A DNA stretch of 49,269 nucleotides. It comes from Alkalibacterium olivapovliticus. GTDB lineage: Bacteria; Bacillota; Bacilli; Lactobacillales; Carnobacteriaceae_A. Shown piece after piece: positions 8,445 through 18,134 of the stretch (position 1 is its first letter; the number at the start of each line of letters is the position of its first letter). The notes beneath the pieces are model-generated. The model saw only the letters and a program-made list of their open reading frames with translations. It was not told the origin of the DNA and made no database searches. The position numbers and the translations under genes are program-made. The DNA lies in NCBI RefSeq assembly GCF_003003275.1, contig NZ_PVTO01000020.1:1-49269 (forward strand), given 5' to 3'.

Positions 8445-9722
8445 CTATTCTGAATCGTCTCTCTCTTCCATGTAAATATCTGCACCGAGAGCAGTTAATT
8501 TTTCGACAATGTGGTCATATCCTCTGAGAATTTTATCCACGCCACCTATTTCTGTTTGACCTTCTGAAATCAACCCGGCTACTACTAGACAAGCCCCTGC
8601 CCGCAAATCACTAGCTACAACTTCTGCACCTTCAAGGCGAGTGCCGCCTTCAATTAAAATAACATCACTTTCTACTCTTGACTTGGCACCCATACGATTC
8701 AGTTCAGGTATATGTTTCACTCGTTTTGGATAAATAGTATCCACGATCATCGATTCTCCCTGAGCCATCATCAGTAACGGCGTGAAAGGCTGCTGCAGAT
8801 CAGTAGCAAATCCTGGATACGGAAGTGTCTTGATCGATACACCTTTCAAGTGGCCTTCGGGTTTGGTAATGCGCACATAATCTTCTCCGATTTCCAGCGG
8901 AACGCCCATTTCTTCCATTTTTGCGATCATACTTTCTAAATGTTCTACAATTACGTTACGGATAATAACGTCTTTCCCTTTAGCTGCTGCCATGATCAGA
9001 TACGTTCCTGCTTCAATACGGTCCGGAATAACAGTGTGACGACAGCCGTGCATTTCTTCTACACCGTCGATTCGGATCACGTCGGTTCCCGCTCCACGCA
9101 CTTTCGCTCCCATATTATTGAGTAAAGTAGCGACATCAATAATTTCAGGTTCACGAGCGGCATTTTCGATAATCGTTCTGCCTTTTGCCTTCACTGCTGC
9201 CAGCATGACATTGATCGTCGCGCCGATGGACACGACATCACAGTATACGCGTGCTGCCTGCAGTCCTTCTTCACCAGTCGTCAGATACATAGCACCCATT
9301 TCGTTTTCAACCGTTGCACCAAGTGCTCGGAAGCCTTTTAAATGCTGATCGATTGGACGCGGGCCTAGGAAACAACCTCCAGGCAATCCAACGACCCCCT
9401 GGCCAAACTTTGTTAGTAAAGCTCCCATAAAGTAATAAGACGCTCTCAAGCTCTTGATTTTTCCAGTCGGCATCGGGATTGAAATCATTTCAGTTGGGTC
9501 GATCGTCAGTGTTGTGCCTTCAAAGTGCGTTTTAACATTCATGTCATTTAATATTTCAATCAGAGAATGCACATCCGCTATATTCGGTACACCTTCTAAA
9601 GTTACGGGTGAATCCGCTAGTATAGATGCCGGAATCAGTGCGACCGTACTATTTTTCGCTCCTGAAATCGTTACTTCTCCTGATAAATCATTTCCACCAT
9701 TAATAATTAATTTCTGTGTCAT
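8445..9722 (-). CDS. murA: UDP-N-acetylglucosamine 1-carboxyvinyltransferase
   Basis: A 425-residue MurA, the first committed enzyme of peptidoglycan synthesis. The loop [19 protein letters not shown] carries the catalytic cysteine (Cys117), the target of fosfomycin. GAKNS near residue 21 and the C-terminal [13 protein letters not shown] are typical. Its place next to rho and rpmE matches the second Firmicutes paralogue (MurAB/MurZ), so another murA is expected elsewhere. GAGG lies 7 nt upstream of the ATG. Confidence 0.95.
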   Translation of the reverse strand: MTQKLIINGGNDLSGEVTISGAKNSTVALIPASILADSPVTLEGVPNIADVHSLIEILNDMNVKTHFEGTTLTIDPTEMISIPMPTGKIKSLRASYYFMGALLTKFGQGVVGLPGGCFLGPRPIDQHLKGFRALGATVENEMGAMYLTTGEEGLQAARVYCDVVSIGATINVMLAAVKAKGRTIIENAAREPEIIDVATLLNNMGAKVRGAGTDVIRIDGVEEMHGCRHTVIPDRIEAGTYLIMAAAKGKDVIIRNVIVEHLESMIAKMEEMGVPLEIGEDYVRITKPEGHLKGVSIKTLPYPGFATDLQQPFTPLLMMAQGESMIVDTIYPKRVKHIPELNRMGAKSRVESDVILIEGGTRLEGAEVVASDLRAGACLVVAGLISEGQTEIGGVDKILRGYDHIVEKLTALGADIYMEERDDSE

Positions 9723-9792
9723 TTTTAATCCTCACTTTTGGTCTGAATAGTCTCGGGTCAGGTTGTCTGTTTAATTGTGCTCTCAATTGTCT

Positions 9793-10353
9793 TTACAGCT
9801 TATCGATACGTTTCGCAAACGGCAACTTAACTAATCTGCCGTATAATCCGACCGCTAATATCATTTTCAGCATATCGATCGGTAAAAAAACGGAAAAATT
9901 AACACTCATAATGCTCATAAAAGAAATAGGTGTCTGTAAAAAATAGGTCATTATCATATACTGATAAGTCATGCCAATGACATATAATGCACCTAATCCC
10001 ATACTCATTATTCCCAGTGTCTGTAGTTTGCTTCTTTGATTTAATAGTCCTCTTCCCACTATCCACGCCACAATGAGCGCGCCAATAATATAGCCGAACG
10101 ACGGGGACAAAATGCTCCCGATTCCTCCACTACCTCCCGCAAATACAGGTAATCCAATCAACCCCATGATGATATACAAAATAATCGTCATTAATCCTTT
10201 TACTGGACCTAATAATGCCGGGATAAAGAGAAAGAAAAAAACTTGTAAAGTAATTGGGATAACTCCGATTGGTAAGACAACAATCGAAGCAACAGCGAGG
10301 AGTGCTGTCGACAGGGCTATTTGAGTGAGATCATAGGCAGATGGCTTCTTCAA
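9793..10353 (-). CDS. bioY: Biotin ECF transporter S component BioY
   Basis: A 186-residue, six-helix membrane protein of the BioY family, which binds biotin for an energy-coupling-factor transporter. The loop IGVIPITLQVFFFLFIPALL and the GLIGLPVFAGGSGGIGSILSP segment with its Gly-rich turn are diagnostic. The start is a TTG at 10353 (MKKPSAYDL), with AAAGGG 9 nt upstream; starting at the upstream ATG would add 19 residues with no homology sense. The promoter overlaps a BirA-like half-site. It lies 70 bp upstream of murA. Confidence 0.9.
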   Translation of the reverse strand: MKKPSAYDLTQIALSTALLAVASIVVLPIGVIPITLQVFFFLFIPALLGPVKGLMTIILYIIMGLIGLPVFAGGSGGIGSILSPSFGYIIGALIVAWIVGRGLLNQRSKLQTLGIMSMGLGALYVIGMTYQYMIMTYFLQTPISFMSIMSVNFSVFLPIDMLKMILAVGLYGRLVKLPFAKRIDKL

Positions 10354-10399
10354 TACATCAAACCCTTTGTCAATTTGTAGTTTATCATGAACTATATTT

Positions 10400-10428
10400 A
10401 ATATAAACAATTCATGGTCAGTTTACAA
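10400..10428 (-). promoter_or_regulatory. Promoter of bioY with possible BirA half-site
   Basis: TTGTAA (10423-10428), 17 bp, TATATT (10400-10405). The -35 lies in ATTGTAAACT, which fits one half of the Firmicutes BirA operator. The second half is poorly matched and wrongly spaced, so biotin repression here is only a suggestion. Confidence 0.5.
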
Positions 10429-10533
10429 TACTTTTAATTAGAACGATTATTTAAAGAGAATGCTCACGGCAATACAGAACAGCTGTTATCTCTCTGCTTA
10501 TAATCATACAGTGTTTAGCAAATATTTCAATAT

Positions 10534-10577
10534 AAAAATACAGAACACTCATAATGATAAGTGTCCTGTTAAAAAAA
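10534..10577 (-). terminator. Terminator after the flavin gene pair
   Basis: Arms CAGAACACTCA and TAAGTGTCCTG (10541-10569) with A/T tracts on both sides. It may work in both directions. Confidence 0.75.
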
Positions 10578-10587
10578 TATTCACTTT

Positions 10588-11154
10588 TTAAAATCCATAC
10601 TGTGCTTCTTTAGCTGCTTTCGCTTTTTGATAAGTCTCAACGAGTACCATCGTATCCTCAATTAGTCTCTCTATTCTGAATAAAGCATCTTCATTTACGA
10701 TTTCTTTTCTGTAAAAATCTCTTTCTTCCATAAAAGTATATGTTTGAACGATTTGTGCTTTCATGTAAGACAGAATAGGTTTGAGCTGTGTTTCAGCAAT
10801 CAGGTAATGCTTGGCAGAACCAGCGGTGACGAGAATCCCTGCCACCTTGTCCCGTAACCCATCCTGTGGAAGCAGATCGAATACATTTTTTAAAGAACCT
10901 GGAATGGAAGCCTGGAAAATAGGTGTACCTACTAAAATAACGTCTGACGCCATCAGTGTTTCTGTGACGATTTTTGTATCTCCTTTATATTCTCTAAAAT
11001 CCCGTCCGTCACTGAATACTAAGTCGAAGTCTGCCAGGTCGAGCAGAGTGACTTCTTCATCTGGATAATTTTTTTCAATAAAGCTCCTGACATAAGTCAT
11101 CGCTGTACGTGTTTTAGATCCGATAGTCGAACCGGATAAAACTGTAATTTTCAT
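10588..11154 (-). CDS. NADPH-dependent FMN reductase
   Basis: A 188-residue flavodoxin-fold protein of the NADPH-dependent FMN reductase family. It has the N-terminal FMN phosphate-binding loop VLSGSTIGSKTRTA and the second flavin loop VGTPIFQASIPGSLKNVFDLL. It probably supplies reduced FMN to the flavin monooxygenase encoded 15 bp upstream, as in two-component systems such as SsuE/SsuD; this partnership is inferred from adjacency. AAGGAGGAGAG precedes the ATG. Substrates of the pair cannot be told from sequence. Confidence 0.85.
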   Translation of the reverse strand: MKITVLSGSTIGSKTRTAMTYVRSFIEKNYPDEEVTLLDLADFDLVFSDGRDFREYKGDTKIVTETLMASDVILVGTPIFQASIPGSLKNVFDLLPQDGLRDKVAGILVTAGSAKHYLIAETQLKPILSYMKAQIVQTYTFMEERDFYRKEIVNEDALFRIERLIEDTMVLVETYQKAKAAKEAQYGF

Positions 11155-11169
11155 AAAAATCTCTCCTCC

Positions 11170-12234
11170 TTACTGTTTAGCAGTGTACTTCTTGACTGCC
11201 GGCAGAATCTCGTTTCCAATCAGTTCAATGTTTTTCATGATTTTATCAAACGGTACACCACCAAAATCCATTTGTGCAATGTAGCGCTGGTGATTGAATG
11301 TTTCATGCTGGTACAGTATTTTTTCAATAATTTCCTGTGGGCTCCCCACATTCATCACATCTTTCGGATTTGCCCCCTGAGCAAACTGCTGTTTAGGAAA
11401 CCCTCTTCCATTCGTCACTTTCATGCCTTCATTAATATGAGGGTAATATTCTTTCAAAGCCTGCTGAGTTGTTTCTGCGGCATAAAAGAAACCGGCTGTC
11501 GCTACTGGAAAGTCTTTCGGATCATAGCCAAGACTGTCCAGTGTTTCTCTATAGGCGTCTATTGGACGCTTGAATACAGAAGCCGGACCACCTAACATAG
11601 CCTGATACATCGGGACGCCTTGATAAGCTGCTTTAACAGCACTTGCCGGTGTTCCGCCTACTGCGCGCCAGATAGGCAGCTGTCCATTTAAAGGCCTTGG
11701 TAGAATCTCAGCGTTTCTCAATGGTTTTCTGAACTCACCTTCCCAGTTGACCACCTTCTGCTGATTGATTTGAAGCAGAAGTTCAAATTTCTCTTCATAT
11801 AATTCTTCATAATCTCTCAAATCATAGCCAAGCAGTTCGTACAGGCCGACGCGGGAAGCACGACCTGCAACGATTTCCGCACGTCCATCTGAGATCAGGT
11901 CGATAGTAGCAAAATCTTCAAATACTCTTACTGGATCAGACGTGCTGATAATAGTTGATGAACTGCTGACTTTGATTTTTTTAGTTGCCTGCGCAATTGC
12001 TGCCAGAACAACCGAATGCGCCTGTGTGGTGAACGAATCCTGATGGCTCTCCCCTACACTGATCATGTCGATGCCGGCTTCTTCGGCCAATGTAGACATT
12101 TCGATAATTTCCTGGAGACGTTGCTTCGCTGAAATTCTTTTCCCTGTGTGCGGATTTGCGAGGTGGTCCCCCAGTGTATATAGTCCAAATTCTAATCCTT
12201 TACTGTCGTCAATACGGTAATCTGCAAAACTCAT
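11170..12234 (-). CDS. Luciferase-like flavin-dependent monooxygenase
   Basis: A 354-residue TIM-barrel protein of the bacterial luciferase superfamily (LLM class, F420/FMN-dependent). Typical parts are FGLYTLGDHLANP near the N-terminus, DMISVGESHQDSFTTQA, KVSSSSTIISTSDPVRVFEDF and RAEIVAGRASRVGLYELLG. It is transcribed first in a two-gene unit with the FMN reductase, so it is likely a two-component monooxygenase. The ribosome binding site (AAAGAGTG) is weak. The substrate is unknown. Confidence 0.85.
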   Translation of the reverse strand: MSFADYRIDDSKGLEFGLYTLGDHLANPHTGKRISAKQRLQEIIEMSTLAEEAGIDMISVGESHQDSFTTQAHSVVLAAIAQATKKIKVSSSSTIISTSDPVRVFEDFATIDLISDGRAEIVAGRASRVGLYELLGYDLRDYEELYEEKFELLLQINQQKVVNWEGEFRKPLRNAEILPRPLNGQLPIWRAVGGTPASAVKAAYQGVPMYQAMLGGPASVFKRPIDAYRETLDSLGYDPKDFPVATAGFFYAAETTQQALKEYYPHINEGMKVTNGRGFPKQQFAQGANPKDVMNVGSPQEIIEKILYQHETFNHQRYIAQMDFGGVPFDKIMKNIELIGNEILPAVKKYTAKQ

Positions 12235-12504
12235 GTTATCACTCTTTCTTCAATTGATTTCTTTATCTCTTTTAAGATTAACATTTTTTGTCAGTTAATG
12301 TGATTCAGTTTCTCAGTATACACTATCAACTAACTAATAGTAAGTCTTTTATCTCGAATTTAACATATTAGTCCGTTTTTCTTTATAAATAAGGCTTTAA
12401 AGTTGAAAAGCGGTCGATTTGACGACCGCTACATTATTGAAGTGCTTTTTTTCGAGCGTCGTACCCACTCTAAGACTATTTGATTTTTAGTGGGTACCTC
12501 GCAG

Positions 12505-12759
12505 CCGTTGCTTCCCCACTCGACCTTTTTTTATGCTTCAGTTAGTAGGTTGTCTCGATTACCTCACCGCTCAACTCTATTTCGTGTCTCAGTAGGGAGG
12601 TTAAACCGATTACCTCACCACTCAACTCTTTTTCGTGTCTCAGTAGGGAGGTTAAACCGATTACCTCCTCACTCAACTCTCTTGCGCATTTCAGTAGTGA
12701 GGTTAAACCGATTACCTCCTCACTCAACTCTTTTTCGTGTCTCAGTAGGGAGGTTAACC
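12505..12759. repeat. 51-bp tandem repeat, four full and one degenerate copy
   Basis: Copies begin at 12556, 12607, 12658 and 12709, each with CGATTACCTC, at an exact 51-bp period. A degenerate copy precedes them from about 12505. Typical words are CACTCAACTC, TTTCGTGTCTCAGTAGG and GAGGTTAAACCG. Junctions carry GAGGT/ACCTC, able to form small hairpins. Because 51 is a multiple of three, both strands stay open as 17-residue protein repeats, but neither has a ribosome binding site, so I treat it as a non-coding minisatellite. Confidence 0.9.
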
Positions 12760-12803
12760 GAGTTAACTGATAGAAGTAGAGTTTTTTGTTTTATATTTAG
12801 TTG

Positions 12804-12825
12804 GTACTCGTCTGCTGACGAGTAC
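12804..12825. repeat. TACTCGTC...GACGAGTA hairpin, copy 1
   Basis: Arms GTACTCGTC (12804-12812) and GACGAGTAC (12817-12825) lie 16 bp from the NERD stop. Twenty bases of it recur with one change in the palindrome at 37032-37055. Confidence 0.7.
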
Positions 12826-12840
12826 ACTCCTTCTTGAAAA

Positions 12841-13764
12841 TCATTTGTAATAGGTTCCTGAAGAAGATGACATTCTTTCAAAATGCGCTACTAGTGTTCT
12901 TCGAATGCGTTTCCTGCATACGGCTCCATTGAACCAGTCCGTCATCTTTGTGACCGTTAATTTACTATCCGGGAATAATAATTGAAACGCCTTAATGTGC
13001 GTTAGTATGGCTTCCTCTGTCGATACACTTTGTTCACATTTAGAGCATCCAACTGTTCGTTGAGTCACCTTCATTTCAAAAGAGCCACAGCTTTTACAGG
13101 TCATTCCCTTTGTCAGATTGTCGTACTCATACTGGGGAAGTTGTTTTTGAAACGGCACTTCGCTAGTGTGCTCTTGAACCAGTTTTTCAGACAGCATAAT
13201 CACTCTTTTAGAAAGACCGGAAGACTTGAGCTGCGATTGACTGATTTTCGAAAAGTGATGCTTGATTTGAGCTGAAAAAATAATCGGCTCCCCCGGATCT
13301 GCCTGATAGAGTATCAAAGACGGATTAATAAATACAATGGCCGCTTCAATTGTTATTTTGACATTCCAGCTCTGAAATAGTTGACGCAGTAGCGATGCGG
13401 TCCTGCTCAACTGAGTCAACGGATTGGAAATTTCATGACTGGTCAGTGTATGGATTTGTCCGGATTTCATTACATAGTCGCCTTCATAATTTTTTATTTC
13501 ATATAAATAAACGACTTCTGGTGTCAGCAGCAAGGAATCGATCTGGACAGAATTCCCTTTGACCCTCAGCAGCAAGTCTTGCAGCACTACATAATCATTT
13601 TTAAGATAGTCGTTCATGAGCTGGTCAAACTGTTCTTCTCCAATGTAGCCCTTCTCCATATTTAGTTTTGCCAGCTTTTCTTCATGAGTTAATATCATTC
13701 GTTTATCCAGTATGTTTAAAACAGTCAGCAGTAAAGGCTCTACGCGCGCTTTATCGATTTGCAT
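12841..13764 (-). CDS. NERD nuclease-like domain protein with zinc ribbon, copy 1
   Basis: A 307-residue protein. Residues about 37-150 form a NERD domain, related to restriction-endonuclease-fold nucleases: GYIGEEQFDQL, then VQIDSLLLTPEVVYLYEIKN with the Asp and the Glu-x-Lys of a PD-(D/E)XK-like site intact. Next comes a zinc ribbon CKSCG-x12-CSKC, then a basic helical C-terminus (KMTDWFNGAVCRKRIRR). NERD proteins are thought to act on DNA, but the job of this family is unknown. A paralogue of the same layout lies at 35591-36505. GGGGAG is 8 nt upstream of the ATG. Confidence 0.8.
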   Translation of the reverse strand: MQIDKARVEPLLLTVLNILDKRMILTHEEKLAKLNMEKGYIGEEQFDQLMNDYLKNDYVVLQDLLLRVKGNSVQIDSLLLTPEVVYLYEIKNYEGDYVMKSGQIHTLTSHEISNPLTQLSRTASLLRQLFQSWNVKITIEAAIVFINPSLILYQADPGEPIIFSAQIKHHFSKISQSQLKSSGLSKRVIMLSEKLVQEHTSEVPFQKQLPQYEYDNLTKGMTCKSCGSFEMKVTQRTVGCSKCEQSVSTEEAILTHIKAFQLLFPDSKLTVTKMTDWFNGAVCRKRIRRTLVAHFERMSSSSGTYYK

Positions 13765-13852
13765 CCGTTCAGCTCCCCAGTAAGTATTTTCCTCTATTAC
13801 TAGTTATATTGATAATTAAACTGAAATATCATCAAACTTTCTCTTTTTTAAA

Positions 13853-13895
13853 CGAAAAAAAAGCACCACTCAAGAACTAATGTCTCAAGTGGTGC
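13853..13895 (-). terminator. Terminator after fba
   Basis: GCACCACT/AGTGGTGC arms (13863-13895) are followed on the minus strand by a long T tract (13853-13862). Confidence 0.9.
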
Positions 13896-13911
13896 CAGTG
13901 TATTATTTTAA

Positions 13912-14769
13912 TTATCCTTTGTTTGAAGAACCGAATTCTTTCATTTTAGCTTTAGTTGTAGCTGTGATGTCTGCTTTACCAGGTCCGATGATTTTACGAG
14001 GATCGTAAACTTTATCGTTGTTGGCAATAACTTCACGCGTACGTCTAGTCCACACTTGTTGTAATTCAGTGTTAACGTTGATTTTAGTGTGACCAAAGTT
14101 GATTGCTTTTTCGATTTGGTGAGTTGGAATTCCAGATCCACCATGTAATACAAGTGGAGCACCTGTCAATTCAGAAATTTCTTTCATTTCGTCGAATCCA
14201 AGTACAGGCTCGCCTTCGTAGTCGCCGTGAACTGACCCTAAAGCAGCTGCTAAAGCGTCAACGCCAGCTTCGTCTACCATACGTTTACATTCGTCTTTAT
14301 CAGCATACATTACGCCACCGATTACGCCGTCTTCTTCTCCGCCGACAGTACCGATTTCTGCTTCTACTGATACTCCGTTAGCATGAGCATATTCAACCAC
14401 TTTTTTAGTGAATGAAATGTTGTCTTCAATTGGGTCATGAGAATGGTCGATCATTACTGAAGAGAATCCAGCATCGATTGCTTCTTTACATTTGTCAAAA
14501 GAAGAACCGTGATCTAAGTGTAATGCTACAGGAACAGTAATGTCCATTTCTTCTAATAAAGCATTAACCATAGCAGAAACGACTTTAAATCCGCCCATGT
14601 ATTTAGCTGCTCCTTCAGAAACACCTAAAATTACTGGAGATTTTTCTTCTTGTGCTGCTTGTAAAATGGCTTGTGTCCATTCTAAGTTGTTGATGTTGAA
14701 TTGCCCAACTGCATACTTTTCAGCTAAAGCTTTGTTCAACATATCTGTCATACTTACTAAACGAGTCAT
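13912..14769 (-). CDS. fba: Class II fructose-bisphosphate aldolase
   Basis: A 285-residue zinc-dependent aldolase of glycolysis. [10 protein letters not shown] gives the catalytic Asp86 and zinc-ligand His87. [25 protein letters not shown] (zinc His) and the phosphate-binding [10 protein letters not shown] and KINVNTELQ are in place. AGGAGG precedes the ATG. It sits after pyrG as in Bacillus (rpoE-pyrG-fba order), with no spo0F, which fits a non-spore-former. Confidence 0.96.
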   Translation of the reverse strand: MTRLVSMTDMLNKALAEKYAVGQFNINNLEWTQAILQAAQEEKSPVILGVSEGAAKYMGGFKVVSAMVNALLEEMDITVPVALHLDHGSSFDKCKEAIDAGFSSVMIDHSHDPIEDNISFTKKVVEYAHANGVSVEAEIGTVGGEEDGVIGGVMYADKDECKRMVDEAGVDALAAALGSVHGDYEGEPVLGFDEMKEISELTGAPLVLHGGSGIPTHQIEKAINFGHTKINVNTELQQVWTRRTREVIANNDKVYDPRKIIGPGKADITATTKAKMKEFGSSNKG

Positions 14770-14924
14770 ACATATAGCCTCCTAAGATTTTTGCGCACTT
14801 TTTAAACCGATATACGCACTCGGTCTCATCTATAATTATATACAAAACTTCACAATAAAACTAGTCATATTCATTATCTTTATCTCTATTTTCAAAAATT
14901 TTCATAGTGTGTATTAGTTTCAGC

Positions 14925-16532
14925 TTACTTAGTCTTATTTTCCAGTGATTTTTCTATGAATGACTTAAATAGTGGCTGCGGGCGATTCGGTCTGGAAATG
15001 AACTCAGGGTGGAACTGACACCCTACGAAAAACGGATGATCGTTTACTTCTATAATTTCTACTAAACGATTATCTGGAGAGACACCTGAGAAAACCAATC
15101 CTTTTTCTTCTAATAACTCACGGTAATTATTATTGAATTCATAACGGTGACGGTGACGTTCCTGAACAACCTCCTGGTTACTGTAGGCTTCTGCTGTAAC
15201 TGTTCCTGTCTGTAACTGACACGGGTAAAGGCCTAATCTCAATGTTCCACCCATCTCTGTGACATTTTTCTGATCAGGCATCAAGTCAATGATGTTATGT
15301 TCAATGTCCGGATTCACTTCTGCAGAGCCTGCATCTTTAAGATGAGCAACGTTTCGCGCAAATTCAACAGCAGCCAGCTGCATGCCTAAACAAATACCGA
15401 AGAACGGCACTTTATTTTCTCTGGCATATTGTATAGCCAGCATTTTGCCTTCCAGTCCGCGTTCGCCAAATCCACCTGGGACTAAAATACCATCTGCATC
15501 AGCTAATTCTCTGACCACTTCTTCGGGAGAGAGTCTTTCTGCATTGACCCATTTAATGTCGATTTCCGAGTCAGCAGCGTAACCAGCATGTTTCAGTGCT
15601 TCAACAACGGATAAGTAAGCATCCGGCAGTTCAACATATTTCCCAACGATGGCAATACGTGTTGTTTCTTTCAGATTGAGTACTTTTTCTTCCAGTGCTT
15701 TCCATTCGGTCATGTCCGCTTCCGGTACATCCAGTTTCAGATGATCAACGACGATCTGATCGAGTCCCTGTTTCTGAAGGTTTAAGGGAATAGTGTAAAG
15801 TGTGTCTACATCTAGTGATTCGATGACTGCTTTTGAATCGACATCAGTAAAGGATGCCAGTTTATCTTTAGTGTGCTGCTCTACTGGATACTCAGACCTG
15901 ACGATCAGTACGTTCGGCTGAATCCCTAAGCTGCGTAGTTCTTTGACACTATGCTGGGTGGGTTTAGTTTTCATTTCCCCTGCTGCCTTTAAATAAGGAA
16001 TAAGTGTGGTGTGCAGGTACATGACATTGTCAGAGCCGACATCGCTTTTCATTTGACGCAACGCTTCTAAAAATGGCAGTGATTCAATGTCGCCAACTGT
16101 TCCCCCAACTTCAGTAATGATGATATCTGAATCAGTTGTCTGAGCTGCACGCATGATTTGTTTCTTTATTTCGTCAGTGATATGAGGGATGACTTGTACA
16201 GTTGCTCCGAGATAATCCCCACGGCGTTCTTTATTGATGACTTCAGAGTACACTTTCCCTGTCGTCACGTTCGAATACTGATTTAAGTTAATGTCGATAA
16301 ATCGCTCATAATGCCCTAGATCCAGATCCGTTTCCGCTCCATCGTCCGTAACGAATACTTCGCCGTGCTGATATGGACTCATTGTGCCTGGATCCACGTT
16401 GATGTAGGGATCGAACTTTTGAATCGTCACTTTCAGTCCTCTGTTTTTCAAAAGTCTTCCAAGAGAAGCAGCTGCGATCCCTTTTCCGATTGACGAGACG
16501 ACTCCGCCTGTTACAAATATATATTTTGTCAT
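14925..16532 (-). CDS. pyrG: CTP synthase
   Basis: A 535-residue CTP synthase that aminates UTP to CTP with glutamine. The synthetase domain starts [18 protein letters not shown] and contains [21 protein letters not shown]. The C-terminal class I glutaminase has the nucleophile in [11 protein letters not shown] and the His-Glu pair in CQFHPEF. I use the ATG at 16532 with GGAGGG upstream; an in-frame ATG 15 bp upstream is less well placed. Expression is probably set by CTP through the attenuator in its leader. Confidence 0.97.
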   Translation of the reverse strand: MTKYIFVTGGVVSSIGKGIAAASLGRLLKNRGLKVTIQKFDPYINVDPGTMSPYQHGEVFVTDDGAETDLDLGHYERFIDINLNQYSNVTTGKVYSEVINKERRGDYLGATVQVIPHITDEIKKQIMRAAQTTDSDIIITEVGGTVGDIESLPFLEALRQMKSDVGSDNVMYLHTTLIPYLKAAGEMKTKPTQHSVKELRSLGIQPNVLIVRSEYPVEQHTKDKLASFTDVDSKAVIESLDVDTLYTIPLNLQKQGLDQIVVDHLKLDVPEADMTEWKALEEKVLNLKETTRIAIVGKYVELPDAYLSVVEALKHAGYAADSEIDIKWVNAERLSPEEVVRELADADGILVPGGFGERGLEGKMLAIQYARENKVPFFGICLGMQLAAVEFARNVAHLKDAGSAEVNPDIEHNIIDLMPDQKNVTEMGGTLRLGLYPCQLQTGTVTAEAYSNQEVVQERHRHRYEFNNNYRELLEEKGLVFSGVSPDNRLVEIIEVNDHPFFVGCQFHPEFISRPNRPQPLFKSFIEKSLENKTK

Positions 16533-16586
16533 GTTTGTTCCCTCCACTTTTTGTTATCCGGTAAGGCAGAATATCCCATAAAACAG

Positions 16587-16688
16587 AAAACTCCCTATTC
16601 CATTTAATAATAGAATAGGGAGCGATGAATAGTTTTACATTCCGTCCTGCTGACCCTACTCTACATCAAAAATAGACGTAGGGTGCCC
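16587..16688 (-). promoter_or_regulatory. CTP-sensing pyrG attenuator leader
   Basis: The predicted transcript begins GGGC (16685-16688), 7-8 nt after the -10. Downstream is a perfect 10-bp terminator hairpin (16591-16600 with 16613-16622) followed by T4. The 5' strand of the hairpin reads GCTCCCTATTC. This is the arrangement of the Bacillus pyrG system: at low CTP, RNA polymerase stutters on the initial Gs, and the extra Gs pair with the CUCCC strand to prevent termination. Confidence 0.88.
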
Positions 16689-16695
16689 AATAAAT

Positions 16696-16724
16696 AGTTT
16701 AACTACCTCTGACGTCTAAGTCAA
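16696..16724 (-). promoter_or_regulatory. Promoter of pyrG
   Basis: TTGACT (16719-16724), 17 bp, TAAACT (16696-16701), then ATTTATT before the initiating GGGC. Confidence 0.85.
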
Positions 16725-16790
16725 GGGGGAGTTTTATAGATTTTTCTCAATCATACGTACTACCCTTTTTCTTAAAGGGTTTTCGACCTC

Positions 16791-16832
16791 AAAAAAATAG
16801 CGCCAGTACACGATCTGTACGGGACACTATTT
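16791..16832 (-). terminator. Terminator after rpoE
   Basis: AAATAG...CTATTT outer arms with an inner GTACA/TGTAC stem and a T7 tract on the minus strand. Confidence 0.8.
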
Positions 16833-16867
16833 CAAACGGACAAGTCGTTTTCAACTAGTCACTTTTT

Positions 16868-17461
16868 TTATTCTTCTTCGTCGTCTTCAGAATCATCAAG
16901 TACTTCTTCGTCATCAACGATATTCAAGCCTTTTAACTCTTCACTGTCTTCTTCATCTTCATCACCCAGGTCAGCCAAGTCAGCCTTGTATTCCCCTAAG
17001 TCTTCCTCATCTTCATCATCTACCATGACGCCATGTTCATCTACCTCAACAGCCGCACCGTATTTAACAACAGCTTCTTCGTCGTCATCTTCTATTTCTT
17101 CCTCATCAGCTTCTTCGTCCTCATATGCATCAAAGCCTTTATGTTTCTTACGACGCGGTTTTTCGTCTTCTTCATCGTTATCATGTGTAATCTCTTCATC
17201 GATCGAGTCGATTGGGTACCATGCACGAAGACCCCAGCGGTTATCTCCCAGTGAAATATAACGGCCGTCTACATTTAAATCTGTATAGAACTGGATCATT
17301 TCCTGTTCCAATACACTATCATCTAATTCTAAATAATCTGCTACTTCTGCCAGTAAGTCATTAAAATCCGAGACTTCCCCTGTTGTTTCAAGTATTGCAT
17401 GGGCAACGTCTACCATAGCTAGTTCGTTTTTTGATTGACCTTTAAATTGACTTAATTCCAC
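16868..17461 (-). CDS. rpoE: RNA polymerase delta subunit
   Basis: A 197-residue delta subunit. The folded N-terminal domain (about 1-90; KNELAMVDVAHAILE, FYTDLNVDGRYISLGDNRWG) is followed by a disordered tail that is almost wholly Asp and Glu. Delta helps RNA polymerase recycle and raises sensitivity to the initiating nucleotide, which fits the pyrG mechanism next door. The start codon is GTG, with AAAGGGCG 8 nt upstream. Confidence 0.96.
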   Translation of the reverse strand: MELSQFKGQSKNELAMVDVAHAILETTGEVSDFNDLLAEVADYLELDDSVLEQEMIQFYTDLNVDGRYISLGDNRWGLRAWYPIDSIDEEITHDNDEEDEKPRRKKHKGFDAYEDEEADEEEIEDDDEEAVVKYGAAVEVDEHGVMVDDEDEEDLGEYKADLADLGDEDEEDSEELKGLNIVDDEEVLDDSEDDEEE

Positions 17462-17527
17462 GACTGTAACGCCCTTTCTATCTTCGTTTTCACCTTACTC
17501 TTACCTCAACTAATTTATACTACACGA

Positions 17528-17968
17528 TTACGTCGTGAAACGCAATCTAAATTGATATTCTCCCAGCTTCTGTTCATTGGCATGGAGCTCATAATCGACC
17601 CATACTCGTCCGGAAAATGGACGATCGTAGTAGCTGACTCTTAAATCGCCTGTTGTCACATCAAGCGGAATAATGCCTGCGGGAGACTTGTAGTTTGTCT
17701 GCGTTCTTTCCTTACTGTTGAATTTCAGGCGCATTGTCTGATCGCCATTTCTTATCAGATGAACGACACCATCCGGATTGATTTTGACTGTCACCGGAAC
17801 AGTGGTCTCTTCATGTGTCTCTTCAAAACGAATATAGTAGCTGTTATTCATATAGACGACTCGTCCTTTTTCTTCAAACGAATGCTGATGGGTCTCGCCA
17901 TTCTGTATATAAGATGTTTCCATTGTCACTTCGGCAGGTAGGCCGTTTTTTAGCTCTTTTGAAGGCAA
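17528..17968 (-). CDS. DUF1934 (YwiB-like) beta-barrel protein
   Basis: A 146-residue protein of the DUF1934/YwiB family, a calycin-like beta-barrel of unknown function. Features are the alternating beta strands, RVVYMNNSYYIRFEE, and the late TGDLRVSYYDRPFSGRVWVDYEL. The start is a TTG, with AAGGAG 8 nt upstream. In Bacillus the ywiB gene is also near rpoE. No signal peptide or membrane segment is seen, so it is cytoplasmic. Confidence 0.8.
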   Translation of the reverse strand: MPSKELKNGLPAEVTMETSYIQNGETHQHSFEEKGRVVYMNNSYYIRFEETHEETTVPVTVKINPDGVVHLIRNGDQTMRLKFNSKERTQTNYKSPAGIIPLDVTTGDLRVSYYDRPFSGRVWVDYELHANEQKLGEYQFRLRFTT

Positions 17969-18134
17969 AATCGCTACTCCTTCCTCTATATTACTTTAAA
18001 ATTGTCTGTCTACTATAGTTTATCACAAATTATCAGACACGTCTCATTCTATATGTGATATCCCGGCCCCAAAAACTGTTATTTTTGGTATACTGAATAA
18101 AATAACGATTAGATCGAACAAAGGACGGATATTC

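Larger units (their letters stand above)
12235..12840. other. 606-bp spacer with hairpins and a 51-bp tandem repeat
   Basis: This stretch holds no convincing gene. It contains a perfect hairpin at 12409-12430 (8-bp arms AGCGGTCG/CGACCGCT, a possible terminator of the NERD gene), a 9-bp inverted repeat GTACCCACT/AGTGGGTAC (12461-12497), the 51-bp repeat array, and a GTACTCGTC/GACGAGTAC hairpin just after the NERD stop. Confidence 0.7.

Noticed and set aside
12505-12759. CRISPR array
   Set aside because: The copies abut with no unique spacers, and no cas genes are near.
12490-12837. 115-codon plus-strand frame across the 51-bp repeats
   Set aside because: It is open only because the period is a multiple of three. 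No ribosome binding site, and the opposite strand is open in the same way.
16986-17261. Ser-rich plus-strand frames opposite rpoE
   Set aside because: Mirror of the Asp/Glu-rich delta tail; low complexity explains the open frame.
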